In this document: positions 1 through 7,115 of the stretch, piece by piece
How positions within the stretch are numbered: position 1 is the stretch's first letter
Layout: each line of letters starts with the position of its first letter
Source: a bacterium
GTDB taxonomy: Bacteria; Bdellovibrionota; Bdellovibrionia; Bdellovibrionales; Bdellovibrionaceae
Reading direction: 5' to 3'
Length of the DNA stretch: 64,000 bases
Assembly (NCBI GenBank): GCA_019752925.1
Contig: JAIELP010000004.1
Span: forward strand, 372,001 to 436,000
Notes under the pieces: generated by a model
Told to the model about the DNA's origin: nothing
Databases searched by the model: none
The model's input: only the letters and a program-made list of their open reading frames with translations
Made by a program: the position numbers and the translations under genes

Positions 1-220
1 TATTAACGAGCCTTTTAATTTAAAAGAGTTCAACTTTTACTCCCGTTATATTCAATCTATTCAGGATGATTCGGCCCAATTTCAGTTGGAATTTGATAAG
101 GCTTTATTGGACTCTTATTTAATTTTTTCGAATGTCAGTTTTACCAATGGTGCATTAGATACTGAGTTCAGATTAATAAACGATTGGCAGGTTCTGGCCG
201 GATTCAAATGGGGAATATAA
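1..220 (+). CDS. C-terminal fragment of an unrecognised protein (possibly TamB/outer-membrane-like)
   Basis: An open frame enters from the left edge (frame starting at base 2) and ends at TAA 218-220, giving about 72 residues. The end has alternating hydrophobic and aromatic residues (DTEFRLINDWQVLAGFKWGI), as in a final beta strand of an outer-membrane or TamB-type protein. That resemblance is weak, and no family can be assigned from a fragment this short. The following 98 bases up to the next gene show no clear terminator. Confidence 0.55.
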   Translation, partial: INEPFNLKEFNFYSRYIQSIQDDSAQFQLEFDKALLDSYLIFSNVSFTNGALDTEFRLINDWQVLAGFKWGI

Positions 221-318
221 TATACTTCTGAAAATTTAACTGCAACGTAGAGCGGCATAGCTGAATGAAATTGAAATTAGTCTTAAATCACCACTAGACT
301 TATAAAAAAGGAGTTTAT

Positions 319-708
319 ATGAAATTAATCGCTTTGGTTATGGCTACATTTATTGGTTTATCTGTGCAGGCTGCGCAAGTTGAAATAACTTCAAATGCAG
401 ATTCGGTTAAGGCACAGGGTTTTCATTCTTATAATTTCGGTACAGTTTGGACGAATACGAGATCAGAAGTCCGTTTTACTTTAAGAAATACGGGTACAAC
501 GCCTTTAACCTATAAAGAAGCTTATATTTACGGTGCTGACTTCTCTGCACGTCATTCTTGTGTAAACGGTTTACAACCTAACGAGACATGTACTTTCTCA
601 ATTGCTTACTGGCCTATGTTTGAAGGAATGGCCTCAGGCCGTTTTGTTCTAAACTTCCAAGAAGATCAAGTTGTAGTTGATCTATGGGGCCAAGCCCGCA
701 GAATGTAA
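319..708 (+). CDS. Secreted single ASH/choice-of-anchor-D-like beta-sandwich protein
   Basis: This 129-residue protein starts with a Sec signal peptide (MKLIALVMATFIGLSVQA, cleavage probably after the last Ala). The mature part is one Ig-like domain of the ASH/choice-of-anchor-D or DUF1573 type, recognisable from FGTVWTNTRSEVRFTLRNTG followed by a Cys pair (SCVNG...ETCTF). The start is supported by AAGGAG about 6 bases upstream of ATG. Such domains usually serve in periplasmic or surface protein contacts; no enzymatic residues are visible. The last 25 bases overlap the longest version of the next gene. Confidence 0.8.
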   Translation: MKLIALVMATFIGLSVQAAQVEITSNADSVKAQGFHSYNFGTVWTNTRSEVRFTLRNTGTTPLTYKEAYIYGADFSARHSCVNGLQPNETCTFSIAYWPMFEGMASGRFVLNFQEDQVVVDLWGQARRM

Positions 709-1574
709 TTGTGTCTGATACAGAACCGCTTTTTGTTAAAAATAAGATAGAATTAAGAAAGTGGTTTGTAAAGAATCACAAAAAGGCCGACTCCATCTGG
801 ATCGGCCTTTTTAAAAAGACCTCTGGTAAATCCTCCTTAAGTTCCCCTGATCTGTTTGAAACCGCACTGTGTTTTGGCTGGAGCGGAGTCATTATTAAGA
901 GCATCGACATTTGGAGCTATAAAATTAAAATCGGCAAACGCAAAAAAAATAGTGTTTGGAGCGCTACGTATCTTAAAAAATTCAAAGAACTTAAAGCTAA
1001 AAAGTTAATTCATCCTTCAGGCCAATTGGCTTATGATCAGCGCAATAAAATAAAATCAGGTGCTGAAGAAAAAGCCCAACTATCATCCAAGCAACTGAGT
1101 GAATTTAAAAAAAATAAAAAGGCCTGGGAATTTTTTAATACTCAGGCAGCAGGATATAAGAAGTATGTGATTTACTGGGTATCTTCTGCAAAAAGAGTTG
1201 AAACTCAGGAAAAGCGTCTTAGGGAGCTTATTCGAGATTCTGCCGATGGCACGAAGCTTAAGAGAATTTTGATAGCACAGGAAAAAGCAAAGCCTAAGTA
1301 TGAAGAAGGAAAAACACCCATAGAGGCTTCACGTAATTTGGGTATATCGACCGGAGCTGATTTCAGAAGTGTGGATATTAACACTCTTGAGCAGTTGAGA
1401 CGCTTAGGTTATGAGCGAGCCGTTAACAAAGTATGTGAGCTTTACCCCCATAGGTTGAACCTGAATTTTTTTTATGCTGTTATGGGTGCTATTGAAGATC
1501 AGGACTGGAAAAAGCTGGATCCGGATTTAAAAGCCCAGGCGAAAGATCTGTTAAATCAGTTAAAACACCGATAG
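684..1574 (+). CDS. YdeI/OmdA-family protein fused to a TfoX C-terminal-like domain
   Basis: The N-terminal two thirds (residues ~15-200) match the YdeI/OmpD-associated (OmdA) family: WIGLFKKTSG, then ETALCFGWSGVIIKSID, then a basic KRKKNSVWSATYLKKF stretch and a lysine-rich helical tail. The last ~85 residues resemble the TfoX C-terminal helix-hairpin-helix domain: SRNLGISTGADFRSVDINTL, EQLRRLGYERAV, then LNLNFFYAVMGAIEDQDWKKL. TfoX C-terminal domains normally follow a TfoX N-domain or stand alone, so this fusion is unusual. The start is uncertain: ATG at 684 lies inside the upstream gene, while GTG at 711 would start just after its stop. Neither has a strong ribosome-binding site. Function is unknown; YdeI proteins have been linked to stress and antimicrobial-peptide tolerance. 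Confidence 0.75.
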   Translation: MGPSPQNVIVSDTEPLFVKNKIELRKWFVKNHKKADSIWIGLFKKTSGKSSLSSPDLFETALCFGWSGVIIKSIDIWSYKIKIGKRKKNSVWSATYLKKFKELKAKKLIHPSGQLAYDQRNKIKSGAEEKAQLSSKQLSEFKKNKKAWEFFNTQAAGYKKYVIYWVSSAKRVETQEKRLRELIRDSADGTKLKRILIAQEKAKPKYEEGKTPIEASRNLGISTGADFRSVDINTLEQLRRLGYERAVNKVCELYPHRLNLNFFYAVMGAIEDQDWKKLDPDLKAQAKDLLNQLKHR

Positions 1575-1619
1575 TTAAATTATGTTGAGTTTTAAGCTTA
1601 AAAAGGTGTAGTTAGAGCT

Positions 1620-2531
1620 ATGAAGTTGTCACGCCTTTTAGAACTGCACTCTCAGAATACCACTAAAGAGATTTTGCCTAACAATCTGGGGGATGCTTAT
1701 TTATATAAAAATAACCGCATTTACAGATCTATCAGAGACCAGGTTTTGAAAAATGGTTTTTCTTTTTCAGATGAGATGAACTCAGCTTACTTGGCGCTGC
1801 CTTTAGCGGAACTTGAAAATATTCTGCAAACCAAAAAAATACCTTATTTTAATAATGTTGATGTTTTAAAAAAAATTGAACAAAAAAAGCCTCATGTGGC
1901 TACTTGGGAAGATGTTCGCGATAACCTTAAAAAAAATTTTTTGTTTCATGAGTCCTGCCATGCTTGTGCAAGAGCTTACTATAATACGGACTCAGGCCAT
2001 TTAAAAAATAAAGTTTTAAATCTTTTAATTGAAGAATCTTTTGCTAACACTTGTGAATTGTTAGCTGTTATGGATGCGGAGGATGCAGCTCATAGGATTT
2101 TTTACGAAATGAATTCGTATACAGCACTATTTGAGTTAAAAACTGAGTTTAAAAATGCCAGTCGTGATCTTGGATTCGATAATTTTGCTAAAATCATATT
2201 TTTTGGCTATCTCCATTCAAATCATTTACATGATTATATCGAGGACCGCGATTTAAAGCGTGTAGTAAGTTTGACCGGTTTAAAAGACTGGTCGCAGTTG
2301 AGTGATAAACAGCAAAAAACTATCAAGTATGTTATTAAAAACTGTTTTCAATTAGATGAAACTTTTAAACAAGTAACGACCAGATTTTATATGAAGCTTA
2401 ATCAGGTAGAAATTGAACATTCAGACTTAAAAAAACAGGACTATCTGTCCGAGTTTGAACAAAATTCCGCTTATATTAAGCATCTTAATAATTTATCTGA
2501 AGTTTTAACTCAGCAGGGTATTGCCAACTAG
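1620..2531 (+). CDS. Hypothetical protein with an HEXXH metal-binding motif
   Basis: I do not recognise a named family for this 303-residue cytosolic protein. It has no signal peptide or membrane segment. Residues 110-114 read HESCH, a perfect HEXXH zinc motif in a helix, and about 25 residues later an acidic helix LIEESFANT (E138/E139) could supply the third ligand, as in gluzincin metallopeptidases. The remainder is helical and lysine-rich. A weak AAGGTG lies about 13 bases before the ATG. It is either a novel metalloprotease or an inactive relative; the family is inferred from the motif only. Confidence 0.65.
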   Translation: MKLSRLLELHSQNTTKEILPNNLGDAYLYKNNRIYRSIRDQVLKNGFSFSDEMNSAYLALPLAELENILQTKKIPYFNNVDVLKKIEQKKPHVATWEDVRDNLKKNFLFHESCHACARAYYNTDSGHLKNKVLNLLIEESFANTCELLAVMDAEDAAHRIFYEMNSYTALFELKTEFKNASRDLGFDNFAKIIFFGYLHSNHLHDYIEDRDLKRVVSLTGLKDWSQLSDKQQKTIKYVIKNCFQLDETFKQVTTRFYMKLNQVEIEHSDLKKQDYLSEFEQNSAYIKHLNNLSEVLTQQGIAN

Positions 2532-2555
2532 TCTGTCTCGCGCCATAGTTAATAT

Positions 2556-2912
2556 ATGATTACAAATATACTTATTTTATTGGTAGCTCTTCTGCATTTT
2601 TACTTTTTAATTTTAGAGATGTTTTTATGGACCACCCCTAAAGGCATTAAAACTTTTGGAATGACTTTAGAAAAAGCCCGCGATACTGAAGCTCTGGCTG
2701 CGAATCAAGGTTTGTATAATGGCTTTTTATCGGCGGGCCTTATCTGGGGATTAGTTCACCCTGATAAAGTAATGGGCCATCAGGTTCAGATATTTTTCTT
2801 ATCGTGTGTAATAATAGCCGGCGCCTATGGAGCTTACTCAGTCAACCGTAAGATATTTTTTATTCAGGCTTTACCGGCTATTATCGCTCTCGGTTTTTGT
2901 CTGCTGTTTTAA
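2556..2912 (+). CDS. DUF1304 family small membrane protein
   Basis: The 118-residue protein has four predicted membrane helices and the DUF1304 pattern: an N-terminal helix ending in HFYFLILEMFLWTTP, then a loop with ANQGLYNGFLSAGL. Members are integral inner-membrane proteins of unknown function. It follows the HEXXH gene by 24 bases on the same strand, so the two may be co-transcribed. No clear Shine-Dalgarno is present. Confidence 0.85.
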   Translation: MITNILILLVALLHFYFLILEMFLWTTPKGIKTFGMTLEKARDTEALAANQGLYNGFLSAGLIWGLVHPDKVMGHQVQIFFLSCVIIAGAYGAYSVNRKIFFIQALPAIIALGFCLLF

Positions 2913-2970
2913 TATGATAATCTAAAAAATATCTGTAATATTTTGAGACTTACTATACATAATTTTAATT

Positions 2971-3014
2971 AACGTCCGATGAGTAATGCTCTAACCACTC
3001 AATCAGGGGACGTT
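2971..3014 (+). promoter_or_regulatory. 5' leader inverted repeat overlapping the ribosome-binding site of the 3017 gene
   Basis: AACGTCC at 2971-2977 is perfectly complementary to GGACGTT at 3008-3014. An inner pair, GAGT (2981-2984) and ACTC (2997-3000), extends the hairpin. The right arm includes most of the AGGGGA ribosome-binding site directly before the ATG at 3017, so the folded RNA would hide it. Alternatively it is a DNA operator. Confidence 0.45.
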
Positions 3015-3016
3015 GA

Positions 3017-5191
3017 ATGCGAAAAAGTAGAGTTGTCGTCATTTGTTTGGCTATTTTCGGTAATTTGATCTTTTTTCAAAACTGTTCTAAAAATCAATCT
3101 GGTAGTGCTGAGCAGGGATCAGCAGGAGCCGAATCCGCCAATATCAACCGTACTGTAATTTCTACTAGCAATCTACAGAGTTTCGAAGCAGCTCAGAGAA
3201 AGGTCGAAGCTTCATGGCTTCAGGAATCCTCTTCGAATAATAGCTGCCTTCCTCAGGATTTGTATCCAAAAACTATAATACCTCCAAATCTAAAGTATCT
3301 TTCGATGGTGGATGAGTTCCTTTATGTCCTGCCTTTTGACAATTACTGGAAGAGTGAAACAAATGAAGAGTCTAAGTACGGTAATGTAATAACATTAGCA
3401 GTCAATAATACGTCGAGCGCTCAGCTGAATCAGTTGGACCAAAAGCTGGCGTATTTGAAAACCATCAATAGAAAAGCTGTGATTAACGTTCAAGATGTTT
3501 TTTATGATAAAAGTAAACTTGAGCCATGGAGTGATTATCGAGAAAAGTGGAACACCTTTGCAGCTGTAGTAAAAAAACATGAGGATATAGTTGTATCTTT
3601 TTACTTATATGATGAGCCATTTTGGAACGCGCAACTTAAAAATGTTCCGGAAGCTACTGTTTATGATTATCTAACGATTCAGAACCGCATTATTAAAAAT
3701 TCTTTTCCTGCAATAGCAACAACTTTGGTTGAAGCCTATACTATGATTAATGACAAATTACGTGTTCCTCCTGGAATAGACTGGGTAGGGTTAGATTGTT
3801 ATAACTCATTTGATCATTGTGGTAATCCTCAATACGGATATAGATCGATTCCGGAATACTATGCAATCCTTAAAAGAAAAATTACGCCTTACCAAAAGTT
3901 AGTAGCTATACCTAATGGTATAATACTTGATGAAAAATATATAAAAATTGAAAGCCGTTCCGGCGTTCCCCTGTCAGACAGATTAAATACTGTAGATATT
4001 GCGGATAAATATTTCCGCTGGATAGCAACTGAAAAACGCATCGTCGGGGCATTTACTTTTATATATAAATATAGGGGTGAGGCAGAAGGAGTGGCCGCGG
4101 CTTCAGACATGTGTGAAGTAGCGGAACATTTTGAAAAAAATGGTCAGAAATTTTTAAAATCAAATCATTTGCTGACTCATGTAAATGCATTAACTGTTAA
4201 TGTGGTAGCTCAAGCGCATGATAAGCAACTCAGTTTAGTAGAAAATAAAAGTGTCGATATTTCTTCATTAAAAGATGTGAGTATTAAATTTAATATTACA
4301 AGTAATTCTGATATCTATAATCTGAGATGCGAAGTGGTTAGCTCTAAGGGGGCAGTTAATGATTGTTCTGCTCATCTGCAATCGGGTTTTGTAATACCTG
4401 CAAATACCATTGAAAATTATAGAATTCAATTGTCTCAAGGTGCTCTTACCAAGTATTTCGGTATTAATATTTTAGCTCAACCTAAAAAATCATGTGTTTA
4501 TGAAGGTGAAACAACACCTGATGGATGTAGGTTTCCAGCAGTAACTTTAGCGCACGGCATAAGTCAGACATTACAGTCTTCATCAGCCGTAGTAGGTTCT
4601 GTGAGCGGTACATGTAACGATGGACAATGGATTAATGTACAAAAAAGTTGTACAGCTGTGAAAAAATCCTGTTCATATCTTGGAGAAACCACGCCAGAAG
4701 GTTGTAAGTTTCAGGCTGTAACTGCCAAACATGGAGAATCTCGAACTTTAAGTTCAATTTCGAATATTCCAGGAACGGCTAGTGGAACGTGCGACGATGG
4801 CAAATGGATCAAAACTCAGCTGAGCTGCGTAGTTCCTAAAAAATCGTGTTCTTATGGTGGAGAAACCACACCGCAGGGCTGTAGATTTTCTGCTGTAACA
4901 GTGCCTCATGGAGAAAGTCGTACTCTACAATCTGTTTCTTCTGTAGTTGGAAGTGCCAGCGGAACTTGTAATGATGGTCAGTGGGTCAATACACAAATCA
5001 CCTGTGTTCCACCTAAGAAATCCTGTTCATATGCAGGTGGTGCTGCTGCAGGCGGAAGTTGTATATTTCCGGCAATAACGGCATCTCATGGAGAATTTAA
5101 ATCCGTCAATGCTGTATCTGGTGGTACGGGTATAGCTTCAGCTACATGTAATGATGGTCAATGGGTAAATTTGCAGGCGAGTTGTAGATAG
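3017..5191 (+). CDS. Lipoprotein: glycosidase-like barrel plus four Cys-rich repeats
   Basis: The N-terminus is a lipoprotein signal (FFQNC lipobox, acylated Cys23). Residues ~60-385 look like a TIM-barrel glycoside-hydrolase fold: strands ending in YLYDEPFWN (possible acid/base Glu), GIDWVGLDCYNSF and GAFTFIYKYRG. Residues ~390-485 form a beta-rich linker. Residues 490-724 are four tandem ~59-residue repeats, each starting KKSC-Y-GETTP and ending GTCNDGQW....SC, with four conserved Cys. The product is likely exposed on the outer membrane or in the periplasm, perhaps binding and cleaving a glycan; this is inferred. It faces the repeat lipoprotein at 5265-6893 across a shared terminator. Confidence 0.75.
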   Translation: MRKSRVVVICLAIFGNLIFFQNCSKNQSGSAEQGSAGAESANINRTVISTSNLQSFEAAQRKVEASWLQESSSNNSCLPQDLYPKTIIPPNLKYLSMVDEFLYVLPFDNYWKSETNEESKYGNVITLAVNNTSSAQLNQLDQKLAYLKTINRKAVINVQDVFYDKSKLEPWSDYREKWNTFAAVVKKHEDIVVSFYLYDEPFWNAQLKNVPEATVYDYLTIQNRIIKNSFPAIATTLVEAYTMINDKLRVPPGIDWVGLDCYNSFDHCGNPQYGYRSIPEYYAILKRKITPYQKLVAIPNGIILDEKYIKIESRSGVPLSDRLNTVDIADKYFRWIATEKRIVGAFTFIYKYRGEAEGVAAASDMCEVAEHFEKNGQKFLKSNHLLTHVNALTVNVVAQAHDKQLSLVENKSVDISSLKDVSIKFNITSNSDIYNLRCEVVSSKGAVNDCSAHLQSGFVIPANTIENYRIQLSQGALTKYFGINILAQPKKSCVYEGETTPDGCRFPAVTLAHGISQTLQSSSAVVGSVSGTCNDGQWINVQKSCTAVKKSCSYLGETTPEGCKFQAVTAKHGESRTLSSISNIPGTASGTCDDGKWIKTQLSCVVPKKSCSYGGETTPQGCRFSAVTVPHGESRTLQSVSSVVGSASGTCNDGQWVNTQITCVPPKKSCSYAGGAAAGGSCIFPAITASHGEFKSVNAVSGGTGIASATCNDGQWVNLQASCR
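4484..5188 (+). repeat. Four tandem in-frame ~177-bp repeats encoding Cys-rich modules
   Basis: Four consecutive copies begin with the codons for KKSC. The protein consensus is C-Y-GETTP-GC-F-AVT--HGESRTL-S-S-V-G-ASGTCNDGQW-----SC. The fourth copy is the most diverged (GGAAAGGSC in place of GETTPxGC). The repeats are coding and their DNA is less conserved than the protein, which indicates older duplications. Confidence 0.9.
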
Positions 5192-5212
5192 TTTTTTGCA
5201 ATAAATGGTAAT

Positions 5213-5241
5213 AAAAAAGCCGGTGAGAAACCGGCTTTTTT
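5213..5241. terminator. Bidirectional intrinsic terminator between convergent lipoprotein genes
   Basis: AAAAAAGCCGGT (5213-5224) pairs with ACCGGCTTTTTT (5230-5241) around a short GAGAA loop. The A and T runs on both sides allow termination in both directions. It sits between stops at 5191 (plus) and 5265 (minus). Confidence 0.9.
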
Positions 5242-5264
5242 ATTTAAGCTATTCAAAAATATCT

Positions 5265-6893
5265 TTAGTGATTTGAGTGTCCGCTATCATTTGTTTTTTT
5301 ATGTTTACTCCAGCCTTTACGTTTGTGGCAGTTGTTTTCATGGCGTTTATGTTTATACCAACCTAAGTGAAGTCCGCAATCCCATCTTTCTTTATGGTGG
5401 TACCATGAGCTTAAGAACTGTTGGTTATGTAAACCACAGGCATTCTCTGATTTTTTAATTTCCACAACCTTTTTACAAAGTTTAATTGTGCGGTCGTCAT
5501 CTTTAAAACTATCTTCGTAATCACATTTATCTTTTTTGGTTTTTTTGTCTTTAGGGTTACAGTTTTCGGTTACACAAGTGGCTTTTGTATAACTTCCTGA
5601 AAGTACCCCATTGGAGCAAATGCGGGTTTCGGACTCGCATAGCGCTGGCGATTTAGCGGAAGTTGCTTTGTAGGCCACCACGGATTGTCCGTCATTAATG
5701 GTTTGGTTATTGAAAAGACAAGCCTTAGGCGAATCAACAACGCAAGAGGCATATATATTAGAGCCGCTCAGTGTGCCGTTGTCGCAAGTTCTGATTTGAG
5801 ATGAACATGTTGAGCCAAAAGAAACAGTCGATTTAACAAATGCCGTTACGCTTTGTCCGTGAGTAATAGTTTGTCCGTTGAATAAACAACTTGCTGGCTG
5901 CCCAGCATCGCAACTGGCGTAATTGTAAGTGCCGGAAAGTCGTCCATCATCACAGATGCGGGTTTCAGCAATACACATTTGACCATATTCAACTGTTGAA
6001 CTTTGAAAAGCAGATACCGAATCTCCACTGGTAATTGTTTGTCCGTTGAATAAACAGCTGGCGGCCTGATTAACAACACAAGAGCCGTATTGGTAGGAGC
6101 CGGAAAGTACACCGTTTGTACAAATGCGGTTTTCTGATGTGCAGGTGCTTCCATAACTTTCTGTTGAGTTTAAAAATGCAGGTACAAGTTGACCGTGCGC
6201 AACGGTTAGTCCATTGAATAAACAGCTGGCTGGTTGTTCAACAGCGCAGGTGGCATATTGATTAGAGCCTGAAAGGTTTCCGTTATCGCATGTGCGGAAT
6301 TCTTGACTGCAAGAAGAACCAAATGGCGCGGTGGAATTTGTGTAGGCTGCTACAGAAGCACCGTGAGCTATGGTTTCGCCGTTAAATAAACAGCTCGCTG
6401 GCAAATTTATATTACAGCTGGCATATTGGAACGAGCCAGACAGTATGCCGTTGTTACAAGTGCGATTCTCAGAAGTACACTCTTCGCCAATTTCAATATT
6501 GGTTGTATTGTAAGCTAAAACAGTTTCTCCATTAGCTACAGTCTGGCCGTTGAATAAGCAGCTAGCCGGTTGATTGACGGCACAGCTTGAGTATTGATAT
6601 TCACCCGAAAGTATACCATCAGTACAAATACGCTGCTCGCTAACACATGTGCCTCCAGCGGCTTCGCTAGAATTAAGGTAAGCGGTAATCGCATTGCCAT
6701 TTTCAATAGTAACACCATTAAACTGACAATTGCTTATTGAAATAACGGCTAGGCTCACAGTTCGGGAAAGATTTTGGGCTATTCCGTCTAAGTCCTCAGA
6801 AGTAGCTTCTTCGGATCCGGCAGTGCCGGCTTGGCATCCCGCCAGAACACATCCTATAACCAGCGGAGCCAAATAATTTAACTTGAAATTCAT
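5265..6893 (-). CDS. Lipoprotein with seven Cys-rich tandem repeats and a basic/His-rich tail
   Basis: The start is placed at 6893 because AAGGAG lies 6 bases upstream and MNFKLNYLAPLVIGCVLAGC is a good lipoprotein signal (lipobox LAGC); an in-frame ATG at 6920 lacks these features. After a short linker come seven ~56-residue repeats with consensus C-FNGQT--HG-SV-A---ST---G--C-SE-R-C-NG-LSGS--YASC, four Cys each. The final ~95 residues are rich in Lys, His and Trp with further Cys (CGLHLGWYKHKRHENNC). The repeat type is common in Bdellovibrio-like genomes as far as I recall, with no assigned function. A surface or adhesion role is inferred. Confidence 0.8.
   Translation of the reverse strand: MNFKLNYLAPLVIGCVLAGCQAGTAGSEEATSEDLDGIAQNLSRTVSLAVISISNCQFNGVTIENGNAITAYLNSSEAAGGTCVSEQRICTDGILSGEYQYSSCAVNQPASCLFNGQTVANGETVLAYNTTNIEIGEECTSENRTCNNGILSGSFQYASCNINLPASCLFNGETIAHGASVAAYTNSTAPFGSSCSQEFRTCDNGNLSGSNQYATCAVEQPASCLFNGLTVAHGQLVPAFLNSTESYGSTCTSENRICTNGVLSGSYQYGSCVVNQAASCLFNGQTITSGDSVSAFQSSTVEYGQMCIAETRICDDGRLSGTYNYASCDAGQPASCLFNGQTITHGQSVTAFVKSTVSFGSTCSSQIRTCDNGTLSGSNIYASCVVDSPKACLFNNQTINDGQSVVAYKATSAKSPALCESETRICSNGVLSGSYTKATCVTENCNPKDKKTKKDKCDYEDSFKDDDRTIKLCKKVVEIKKSENACGLHNQQFLSSWYHHKERWDCGLHLGWYKHKRHENNCHKRKGWSKHKKTNDSGHSNH
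5555..6728 (-). repeat. Seven tandem ~168-bp coding repeats
   Basis: The seven modules lie inside the lipoprotein gene at 5265-6893. Each begins with Cys-(Leu/Gln)-Phe-Asn and ends with YASC or similar. Modules 2-6 are close to each other and share the linker VxQPAS, whereas the first and last are diverged, as expected from internal duplication by unequal recombination. Copy number may vary between strains. Confidence 0.9.
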
Positions 6894-7066
6894 AAACACT
6901 CCTTGCTTATGCATACCCAAATACTAGCTCGTATCAGTAACTTAATTCTATTAATTTTACAGATTGAATCTCAATAGGACACCAACATGAGAATGTGCAT
7001 TTTTTTGTAAAAAATATCGACGAAATACCTTTAATTTTCAGATACAAATTTGTTGGGTAAATGCTC

Positions 7067-7095
7067 TTGCTAATCGTTAGTGTTATTAGTACATT
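7067..7095 (+). promoter_or_regulatory. Possible sigma-70 promoter for the ABC-F gene
   Basis: TTGCTA (7067-7072) and TACATT (7090-7095) are separated by 17 bases, and the start codon lies 20 bases further on. Each box matches four of six consensus positions. The spacing is ideal but the evidence is otherwise weak. Confidence 0.35.
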
Positions 7096-7115
7096 GCGGC
7101 TCAAATTGAGGACAA

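Noticed and set aside
3395..4110. Short minus-strand frames of 61 and 73 codons within the glycosidase-like lipoprotein gene
   Set aside because: They are antisense shadows without starts supported by ribosome-binding sites.
5555..6728. Regular ~168-bp repeats that could suggest a CRISPR-like or satellite array
   Set aside because: They are in frame, encode conserved Cys modules of one lipoprotein, and are far longer than CRISPR repeats.
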